From NCBI GenBank assembly GCA_003554565.1, contig PWGR01000151.1, positions 1 through 6,066 of the forward strand: DNA of 6,066 bases. The letters run 5' to 3'. The position numbers were made by a program, and so were the translations under genes. Of this stretch, positions 1 through 4,690 are shown one piece after another (positions within the stretch are counted from its first letter, which is position 1; every line of letters starts with the position of its first letter). This DNA comes from Clostridia bacterium (GTDB lineage: Bacteria > Bacillota > Sulfobacillia > SLMV01). A model generated the notes under the pieces. It saw nothing but the letters and a program-made list of their open reading frames with translations. It did no database searches and was not told where the DNA came from.

Positions 1-2
1 AG

Positions 3-299
3 GCGGGCGAGGTCTTTCTCTTCAACATGCACATCGGCCCGTATCGTCAGGGCAGCATATATAATCACGAACCGAAGCGTCCCCGCAAGCTCCTGCTTCA
101 CCGCCGGGAAATCGATCGCCTGTATGGACGTACGCGTGAGCGGGGATACACTTTGATACCGCTGCGCATGTATTTCAAGCGAGGATGGGCGAAGGTAGAG
201 CTGGCAGTTGCCAAGGGGCGCCGGGAATTTGACAAGCGCGAAAAGATCAAGCGAGAGGCGGCAGAGAGGAAGATGCGGCGCGCGATGCGGCGTCGTTGA
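3..299 (+). CDS. smpB: SsrA-binding protein SmpB, C-terminal part (5' end cut by window)
   Basis: SmpB binds the tRNA-like domain of tmRNA and delivers it to stalled ribosomes for trans-translation. The window holds the last 98 codons and the TGA stop; the frame is open to the left edge. Family hallmarks seen are GEVFLFNMHI at the start, the KRPRKLLLHRREI segment, then the strand GYTLIPLRMYFKRGWAKVEL and AKGRREFDKRE. The last 25 or so residues are strongly basic and Arg/Lys-rich, ending RRAMRRR; in SmpB this tail reaches into the mRNA channel of the ribosome. Full-length SmpB is usually about 150-160 residues, so roughly 55 N-terminal residues lie outside. The gene ends 5 bases before the -35 box of ssrA, the common smpB-ssrA pairing, so the two RNA partners are adjacent but ssrA has its own promoter. 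Confidence 0.96.
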   Translation, partial: AGEVFLFNMHIGPYRQGSIYNHEPKRPRKLLLHRREIDRLYGRTRERGYTLIPLRMYFKRGWAKVELAVAKGRREFDKREKIKREAAERKMRRAMRRR

Positions 300-304
300 G
301 CGTC

Positions 305-334
305 TTGACATCGTTTTTGTGCTATACTTATAAT
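305..334 (+). promoter_or_regulatory. Consensus sigma-A promoter of ssrA
   Basis: TTGACA at 305-310 and TATAAT at 329-334 are both perfect consensus hexamers with an 18-base spacer. The predicted transcription start is near 341, a few bases upstream of the predicted mature 5' end of tmRNA at 349. A strong constitutive promoter suits an abundant stable RNA. Confidence 0.9.
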
Positions 335-348
335 GGTGAGTCCAAGGT

Positions 349-736
349 AGGGGTGCATCTGGAAACAGCAAAAGAATCTTGGGGGTGAGTAGAGTCGCTC
401 CGGATCCATGGAGCACGGGCAGCAGGTCGAGCTCGCCGCAGGCTCGGTAAAAGGCGGCAACTTGATTTAAGTGCCAACGAAAACACCGCTCTAGCTGCTG
501 CGTAAAGCAGCTACGTCCACCCGTCCTCCGTCCATCGGGGCGGACTGGGCGACACTCAGATGGACTGGCATGGCGGGATGCTCGTGACCGTCGTGCGAGA
601 CTAATGCGGGCTTGCGCAGATGGGATTCTGTCCGTGGAAGCCCAGCTGCGCCAGACAAAGAACGCGGACTAAGCCTGTAGCGGTCCGTGTTGCAGGATTC
701 GGACACTCGGGGTGCGACTCCCCGACACCTCCACCA
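349..736 (+). ncRNA. ssrA: Transfer-messenger RNA (tmRNA)
   Basis: tmRNA acts as alanyl-tRNA and as a short mRNA to free stalled ribosomes and tag the nascent chain. The 3' end is CACCTCC-ACCA (726-736). The 5' strand AGGGGTG (349-355) pairs with it in the right register to give the alanine identity pair G3-U70 (351 with 730), though the first pair is A-C. Helix 2 is GAATCTTG (374-381) with CAGGATTC (693-700). PK1 is a clear H-type pseudoknot: CGAGC 428-432 with GCTCG 442-446, and GCCGC 435-439 with GCGGC 454-458. The tag frame follows at 473, then helix 5, TAGCTGCT 492-499 with AGCAGCTA 506-513. The remainder (514-692) should hold the later pseudoknots; I did not fold it. Unusual points: the D region (356-373) lacks the near-universal UUCGAC motif, and the T-arm is a 6-bp stem with loop TGCGACT instead of TTCGACT. 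The 5' end could be off by a base or two. Confidence 0.95.
473..505 (+). other. tmRNA tag-peptide reading frame (ANENTALAAA, stop TAA)
   Basis: The resume codon GCC at 473 follows PK1 by 14 bases. The frame reads Ala-Asn-Glu-Asn-Thr-Ala-Leu-Ala-Ala-Ala and stops at TAA 503-505. With the charged alanine the added tag would be A-ANENTALAAA. The start AN-E-N and the ALA ending are typical proteolysis-tag features recognised by ClpXP-type proteases. The end is one alanine longer than the usual ALAA. Stop codon and last codons lie in the loop and 5' arm of helix 5, as in other tmRNAs. Confidence 0.93.
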
Positions 737-761
737 AATTAAACGAAAGTTACATCATTTC

Positions 762-788
762 AGGGCCGGGATTGTCAGCCGGCCCTTT
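762..788 (+). terminator. Probable intrinsic terminator after ssrA
   Basis: AGGGCCGG (762-769) and CCGGCCCT (779-786) form a perfect 8-bp GC-rich stem with a 9-base loop. Only a short T run follows, two unpaired Ts and then AA, so termination may be weak or assisted. It lies 25 bases beyond the tmRNA CCA end, a typical distance. Confidence 0.62.
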
Positions 789-1094
789 AACATGTGTGCG
801 CCTGCAGTGAGCGAGTGTTCAGGGTTGGCAGTTCCCGTGAGGGTCGAATCAAATTTCGCAGCAAGTTGAATCTTGATACAGTGACCCGGTTCTAAATGAA
901 TAATCTCAATTGACCTGCAGCATTTTGTGTCAAGAAGAAATCAGCGGCACGGTTGAATTCAGATCAAAGATACTGGAAGAATTGCATTGTTCTCACCGGT
1001 GGGACGAATAGCAGCGGCGATACTGGATTGAGTGTACATGACAGAGAAAGGTACGGAAGCGGCTGGCTTTGACGGATAGGTTTTCAGATGTGAG

Positions 1095-1123
1095 GTCAGG
1101 ATACCGGGATCAAGAGAGCAAAC
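1095..1123 (+). repeat. Imperfect 29-bp direct repeat, copy 1
   Basis: The copy begins GTCAGGATA and ends GAGCAAAC. It aligns without gaps to 1225-1253 with 21 of 29 identical bases; the first 9 and last 8 are exact and the middle 12 diverges. The copies start 130 bp apart. Its role is unknown and chance similarity is not excluded. Confidence 0.4.
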
Positions 1124-1187
1124 CCAACTGGGATAACCAGAACCTATGAAAAGATTGAGAAGTCTGAGTCTTTTGTGAAGGAGTTTG

Positions 1188-1424
1188 ATGCCAAGGGTGA
1201 TGGCAATGACAGCTAAGGAGAAGTGTCAGGATAGCAGGAATCCAGGAGCAAACATTCATGCAGCATTTCCCCCCCGTCGCCAGCAAATTACAGCAGGTGT
1301 CATTTTTCACAATGCAGAAGATTATCCGACGGACGCATCGGTTAACGATTCTGGAGCATACGCAGCACCAGTTGGTGGCCGCATTGAAATCAAAGAGATA
1401 TTGCACAATCGAACAAATGTTTGA
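1188..1424 (+). CDS. Doubtful small ORF, 78 codons, no recognised family
   Basis: The ORF starts at ATG 1188 (a TTG precedes it at 1185) and stops at TGA 1422-1424. A good Shine-Dalgarno match, GAAGGAG at 1177-1183, lies upstream, but only 4 bases separate it from the ATG. The second half (roughly ITAGVIFHNAEDYPTDA onward) has many purine-first codons, as real genes do, yet third-position GC is about 40%, unlike the richer neighbours. No signal peptide, membrane segment or known motif is visible. Its last codons coincide exactly with the LexA box of dinB, and it contains one copy of a direct repeat. It may be a real small gene, a gene remnant, or chance. I do not assign a function. Confidence 0.2.
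   Translation: MPRVMAMTAKEKCQDSRNPGANIHAAFPPRRQQITAGVIFHNAEDYPTDASVNDSGAYAAPVGGRIEIKEILHNRTNV
1225..1253 (+). repeat. Imperfect 29-bp direct repeat, copy 2
   Basis: This is the partner of 1095-1123, with the same GTCAGGATA start and GAGCAAAC end around a divergent core. It lies inside the doubtful small ORF at 1188-1424, which is another reason to doubt that the ORF is coding in its early part. Confidence 0.4.
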
Positions 1425-1428
1425 TAGT
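1401..1428 (+). promoter_or_regulatory. Predicted dinB promoter
   Basis: A possible -35 TTGCAC (1401-1406) and -10 GATAGT (1423-1428, 4 of 6 matches) are separated by 16 bases. The match is weak taken alone, but the LexA box fills the spacer exactly, which is where SOS operators often lie. The predicted start is near 1435, giving a leader of about 20 bases. Confidence 0.5.
1410..1423. promoter_or_regulatory. LexA (DinR-type) SOS box upstream of dinB
   Basis: CGAACAAATGTTTG matches the Gram-positive LexA operator (CGAAC-N4-GTTCG; Bacillus consensus CGAACRNRYGTTYC) with one deviation from the perfect palindrome. It lies 32 bases before the dinB GTG and between the predicted -35 and -10, so bound LexA would block RNA polymerase. 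It predicts induction of dinB by DNA damage through RecA-triggered LexA cleavage. No lexA or recA gene is in the window. Confidence 0.85.
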
Positions 1429-1434
1429 CTGTAA

Positions 1435-1451
1435 CTGTCAGGGGGTGACAG
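1435..1451 (+). promoter_or_regulatory. Hairpin holding the dinB ribosome binding site
   Basis: CTGTCA (1435-1440) pairs perfectly with TGACAG (1446-1451) around a GGGGG loop. The Shine-Dalgarno stretch AGGGGGTGA (1440-1448) differs from AGGAGGTGA by one base and sits in the loop and 3' arm, 7 bases before GTG 1456. An alternative pairing of GTCTGT (1427-1432) with ACAGAC (1448-1453) overlaps the 3' arm, but its 5' half may lie upstream of the transcript start. The stem could lower dinB translation or protect the 5' end. Confidence 0.55.
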
Positions 1452-1455
1452 ACCT

Positions 1456-2565
1456 GTGCGGACATTGATTCCCCGGGCGTCGGATGTAGGAGGCGACAGG
1501 GAGATACTGACCGACATTATGCACGTAGATATGGATGCCTTTTACGCGTCCGTGGAGCAGCGCGATGCCCCGTCTCTCAGAAGGAAGCCGGTAGTAGTAG
1601 GTGGATCTCCTGAGTCCAGGGGTGTAGTCGCGGCCTGCTCGTACGAGGCGCGGAGATTTGGCATTCATTCTGCCATGCCTTCCTATCGCGCACGGCAACT
1701 GTGTCCGGAGGCCGTCTTTCTTCCGGCCGATTTTTCCAGGTATCGTACCGTAAGCAGGGAGATCAGGAACATACTGCATGCCCCGGACAGACGAGTGCAG
1801 CCTGTTGGCCTGGATGAGGCCTACGTGCAGATTCCGGCCGATTGCAGTGATCCCGTCTCCCTGGCCCGTACGTTGAAGGAAACTGTATCGGAGCGCACCC
1901 GGTTGAGTTGCTCAATGGGTCTGTCCTTCAGCAAGCCGCTGGCCAAAATGGCATCTGAGTGGGACAAACCTGGAGGATTTACTGTTTTTGACGCCAGTAA
2001 AGTGCGTCGCGTACTGCCGGACATGAAGCTCCGGGATCTTCCCGGTGTGGGGCCGCAGACTGCCCGGGAACTGGCCCGTCACGGGGTGGATACATGCCGC
2101 GATTTTTGCCGGGCACCCCGGGAGCAGATGATAGGGATACTGGGTAAGTCGCGGGCCTGGGATGTGAACCTCCTGTGCCGCGGGCTGTACAGAGACAGGG
2201 TGGAGGACCGCGGGAGGCCGAAGTCCATGAGCCAGGAGCGAACATTTCACGAGGATGTGCAGGATCCGAGGGATCTAAAGGATCATGTATCCCTGATGAC
2301 GGGCGAACTGGCCGAACGATTGGGACAGCATGACCTGGCGGCCATGACGGTTACGTTAAAGGTGCGTGTCAGCAGTTTCCGCGACGTCACTCGCTCAAGT
2401 ACACTTCCGTCCGCGACAGCGGATGAAGAGGTGTTAACCAGCGAGGCGCTGGCCCTCCTGGCCGGGCTGTTCGGTGAGGTCAGAGGCGTGCGGCTGATGG
2501 GCGTGACCCTGTCAAACTTCGTATACCCAGACCTTCCAGAGCAGCTGAGTTTTATCCACCGGTAG
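1456..2565 (+). CDS. dinB: DNA polymerase IV (Y-family translesion polymerase DinB)
   Basis: DinB copies past damaged template bases with low fidelity, without proofreading. The 369-residue product shows the palm motif HVDMDAFYASVEQRD (residues 23-37, metal ligand D25, likely steric gate Y30), CSYEARRFGI (61-70), the second catalytic motif GLDEAY (118-123, D120/E121), SKPLAKMASEWDKPGG (159-174), a helix-hairpin-helix LPGVGPQTA (195-203) and a little-finger region starting near RPKSMSQERTF (254-264). QLSFI at 363-367 resembles the beta-clamp-binding motif. Length fits the family. GTG 1456 is chosen for its strong Shine-Dalgarno at 7 bases; it adds 21 residues before M22 (ATG 1519), the position where homologues usually begin. 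AGGAGG at 1488-1493 is poorly placed for that ATG. In the catalytic motif the usual Ser before (I/L)DE is Gly118. The gene is preceded by a LexA box and looks monocistronic. Confidence 0.95.
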   Translation: MRTLIPRASDVGGDREILTDIMHVDMDAFYASVEQRDAPSLRRKPVVVGGSPESRGVVAACSYEARRFGIHSAMPSYRARQLCPEAVFLPADFSRYRTVSREIRNILHAPDRRVQPVGLDEAYVQIPADCSDPVSLARTLKETVSERTRLSCSMGLSFSKPLAKMASEWDKPGGFTVFDASKVRRVLPDMKLRDLPGVGPQTARELARHGVDTCRDFCRAPREQMIGILGKSRAWDVNLLCRGLYRDRVEDRGRPKSMSQERTFHEDVQDPRDLKDHVSLMTGELAERLGQHDLAAMTVTLKVRVSSFRDVTRSSTLPSATADEEVLTSEALALLAGLFGEVRGVRLMGVTLSNFVYPDLPEQLSFIHR

Positions 2566-2726
2566 AACTCATCCATCACTTGATCAACCCACCTACCCGT
2601 GCTGCAATGATGGGCGGTGAATGCTCTGCCCCTTCTATGCGGCCGGGATACTCACTTTTTGAGGTAATGTGTCAGTTACGCTTTGTTTACATCGACCTGC
2701 CGCGCAAAGGAACGTGGAGTATCGCG

Positions 2727-2756
2727 TTGAATCTACTATATTAGCAAGATTACATT
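2727..2756 (+). promoter_or_regulatory. Weak candidate promoter for the amidase gene
   Basis: TTGAAT (2727-2732) and TACATT (2751-2756) are 18 bases apart, each with 4 of 6 consensus matches. They would start transcription about 50 bases before the ATG at 2813. No convincing terminator is seen after dinB (2566-2660), so read-through from dinB is also possible. Confidence 0.3.
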
Positions 2757-2812
2757 ATGTTGGGGTAGGAGGCTGTCATATCCTGTATTCGCACCGGGAG
2801 GGCACCGTCACT

Positions 2813-4564
2813 ATGTGTGAGAACTACTCAGCTGCTGCACGTCGGCAGTGCTTGTGTTTTCTGCTTGCTGTCTGCATTGCAGCCATTATCCTGCTGGGCC
2901 TATTTTCCTTTTCGACTCAGGCTGCCGCTGTGGAGGATGTTAACCTGTCAATTGACGGGGAAATAGTTACCTCTGAGGTTCCGCCACGCATCACAGATGA
3001 CCGGATCCTGGTGCCAGTCCGATTCGTATCCGAGAATCTCGGGTGGACAGTTGACTGGCTGCAGGAGACTCGGCAGGTGCTTATTGTTCGTCCATCGGAC
3101 GGATTTTCCGTGATACTGACCATCGATGAGCAAAAGGCCCTCATCGATGGAGAGGAACACATGATGGATGTTGCGCCCATCATAAATCCCGAATATGATC
3201 GTGCAATGGTCCCTATACGGTTTGTTGCTGAAGCGTTGGGTAGTGAGGTCGACTGGGAGCACGAGACCCGCACGGCATTGATTGCTTCAGCAGAGAGTGA
3301 CCGGAAAGAGCCGGAGGAAGAAGGCGGGGAGGAGCCCGAAGAAGAGGACGACGATGATGAATCCCGCGACCCCTCTACGGCCGCCGTTATTCAGGGGGTT
3401 TCATTTGCGGATAATGATTCCTGCTACGGGCTGCATCTTGAAATCTCGGGGAGCTACGAATACGAAGTCCTGCGCGAAGATGACGACCGGGTGACGTTTC
3501 TCCTGAGGGGAGTGGAGTTTGCCGAGGAGGTTCTCCGCCCCTACAGTTTTGCTGAGGACAAGCCTGTTGGACGTGTCCAGTTCCGCCCGTCCATGAACGA
3601 CGATGAGCACTTTGTTACGGTCGACCTGCAGGAGGAACGCGCGTACGCCTTTGCGGAGCAGGATGACGGTCTATACATGCAGTTTGCCAGGGTCAGCTCA
3701 GTTGAGGTTACCGACTCCGGAGAGGTCCGTGCCAGGACAAATATTGAGCTCATACCACGCATGTTCACTCTGCAGGATCCATCGCGGGTGGTGATTGATT
3801 TCGTCGGCGCTGCGGGCAGTGAGCATGTACGGGATGCTTCGGTGGATGGAGATGTCCTGAAGGGTTATCGCATCGGCCGGCATCACCTTGACGATGGAGA
3901 TTCTTTCGACGGTTTGCGCCTGGTTCTTGACCTTCATGAAGACCTGAGCCCGGTGTTAGAGCAGCGGAAAGTGTCCGATGGGTACATTACGGAAATTTCG
4001 TTGGAGCGATCCTCTATCGCCGGCCACGTTATTGTTGTCGATCCCGGACATGGTGGGAGGGATCCGGGGGCAATAAGTCCTTCCGGCGTCAGAGAGAAGG
4101 ATGTTGTCCTGGACATTTCACTGAAGGTTGCCTCTGTATTGGAAGGGGCGGGTGCAGAGGTGATAATGACGCGGACCACGGATAAAACTGTGGATATATA
4201 TGATCGGCCTGCCATGGCAAATGGCCGTCGCGCCGAGGTATTTATCTCTGTCCACGCGAACGCGGACCCCAACCGTCGTGCCGAGGGGACGGAAACATAT
4301 TATCACCGGAGCAACAACCCAGCGAGCGAGATGCTGGCGAGGGCCATACACTCTCAGATGGTCGGCGTTCTGGGCCGTCCCGATCGGGGAGTCAGGACAG
4401 CTGACTTTGCCGTGCTGCGCGAGGCACAAATGCCGGCTGCGTTGCTTGAGACGCTGTATCTTACTTCGGCCGAAGACGAGAGATTGCTCCTGGATCCGCA
4501 GGTGCAGCAGCGGATAGCGGAGGCGGTACTCGCCGGTCTGGAGCAGTTTTTCGCCGGGTACTGA
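2813..4564 (+). CDS. Secreted N-acetylmuramoyl-L-alanine amidase (stalk, AMIN and Amidase_3 domains)
   Basis: This zinc enzyme cleaves the bond between N-acetylmuramic acid and L-alanine in peptidoglycan, outside the cell. The 583-residue product has a signal peptide with a hydrophobic core at 13-31 and likely cleavage after AAA near residue 39. Two copper-amine-oxidase-type stalk repeats follow, marked by ILVPVRFVSENLGWTVDW (65-82) and AMVPIRFVAEALGSEVDW (131-148). Next come a very acidic linker (162-186), two AMIN-like beta modules (about 190-292 and 293-398) and a C-terminal Amidase_3 domain (405-583). Zinc ligands are H413 (DPGHGG), E428 (REKD) and H481 (SVHANAD); the catalytic Glu is E546 in LLETLYLTS, where homologues usually have E-x-GF. 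ATG 2813 is chosen because it gives a normal signal peptide and has GGGAGGG (2796-2802) 10 bases upstream. The stalk and AMIN parts probably anchor the enzyme to the wall. Whether it acts in division, growth or sporulation cannot be told. Confidence 0.94.
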   Translation: MCENYSAAARRQCLCFLLAVCIAAIILLGLFSFSTQAAAVEDVNLSIDGEIVTSEVPPRITDDRILVPVRFVSENLGWTVDWLQETRQVLIVRPSDGFSVILTIDEQKALIDGEEHMMDVAPIINPEYDRAMVPIRFVAEALGSEVDWEHETRTALIASAESDRKEPEEEGGEEPEEEDDDDESRDPSTAAVIQGVSFADNDSCYGLHLEISGSYEYEVLREDDDRVTFLLRGVEFAEEVLRPYSFAEDKPVGRVQFRPSMNDDEHFVTVDLQEERAYAFAEQDDGLYMQFARVSSVEVTDSGEVRARTNIELIPRMFTLQDPSRVVIDFVGAAGSEHVRDASVDGDVLKGYRIGRHHLDDGDSFDGLRLVLDLHEDLSPVLEQRKVSDGYITEISLERSSIAGHVIVVDPGHGGRDPGAISPSGVREKDVVLDISLKVASVLEGAGAEVIMTRTTDKTVDIYDRPAMANGRRAEVFISVHANADPNRRAEGTETYYHRSNNPASEMLARAIHSQMVGVLGRPDRGVRTADFAVLREAQMPAALLETLYLTSAEDERLLLDPQVQQRIAEAVLAGLEQFFAGY

Positions 4565-4605
4565 GTTCACACTCCCGGCTACCTGCCTGATAACCCGAGT
4601 TTCGT

Positions 4606-4611
4606 TATAAT
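4606..4611 (+). promoter_or_regulatory. Candidate -10 box of the rph-rdgB promoter
   Basis: A perfect TATAAT lies 42 bases after the amidase stop. No good -35 is present at the right spacing (CTGCCT at 4583-4588, 3 of 6 matches), and there is no TGn extension. If used, transcription would begin near 4618, giving a leader of about 73 bases that holds the hairpin at 4634-4655. Confidence 0.45.
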
Positions 4612-4633
4612 GATAGGTGATTGTGGGTGCCTA

Positions 4634-4655
4634 TTCCGCCGTCGGTGCGGCGGAA
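4634..4655 (+). other. GC-rich hairpin in the rph leader
   Basis: TTCCGCCG (4634-4641) and CGGCGGAA (4648-4655) form a perfect 8-bp stem with a 6-base loop. No T run follows (GCATCT), so it is not a standard intrinsic terminator. It sits between the candidate promoter and the rph ribosome binding site, so it may stabilise the leader or stop processing from the upstream amidase mRNA. Its role is inferred only. Confidence 0.55.
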
Positions 4656-4690
4656 GCATCTAATTGTCCTGCAAAGGGAAGGAGAATTTG

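Larger units (their letters stand above)
789..1400. other. Long spacer between ssrA and dinB without a recognised gene
   Basis: About 600 bases separate the ssrA terminator from the dinB promoter. Base composition is visibly lower in GC than the flanking genes (for example 26 of 60 bases at 841-900). I see no known gene, no second copy of the ssrA 3' end (so no attR-like site), no integrase remnant and no tRNA. It holds a doubtful small ORF at 1188-1424, an imperfect 29-bp direct repeat (1095-1123 and 1225-1253), several GATAC-GG motifs and an AAAAGATT/GAGTCTTTT inverted repeat (1149-1174). It may be decayed sequence from an old insertion or a lost gene, or may hold an unrecognised RNA. Confidence 0.6.

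Noticed and set aside
836..850. GAGGGTCGAATC resembling a tRNA T-arm
   Set aside because: The second T of TTCGA is missing, the flanks do not pair, and no acceptor or anticodon stems surround it.
994..1001. CACCGGTG palindrome in the spacer
   Set aside because: An isolated 8-bp palindrome with no promoter or gene next to it; expected by chance.
1149..1174. AAAAGATT/GAGTCTTTT inverted repeat as a terminator
   Set aside because: The stem is AT-rich with a wobble pair and has no recognised gene ending before it; noted only as part of the spacer.
737..1400. Integrated element using the ssrA 3' end as attachment site
   Set aside because: No second copy of the ssrA 3' sequence and no integrase or recombinase remnant was found in the window.
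1110..1517. Reverse-strand ORF of 135 codons across the spacer and dinB start
   Set aside because: It is Cys- and Ser-rich with no recognisable motif or signal, overlaps the start of dinB and the LexA box, and has no supporting context; it looks like chance open frame.
2604..2631. Possible terminator after dinB (GGGC ... GCCC then CTTCT)
   Set aside because: Only a 4-bp stem with a 12-base loop and no proper T run; too weak to call.
2669..2812. Upstream GTG start for the amidase, adding 48 residues
   Set aside because: It would bury the signal peptide behind about 60 residues of unrelated sequence; ATG 2813 gives a normal signal peptide and a usable RBS.
2864..2875. Possible lipobox LAVC in the amidase signal sequence
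   Set aside because: The residue before Cys is Val, not Gly, Ala or Ser, and the hydrophobic core continues after the Cys; a signal-peptidase I site near AAA is more likely.
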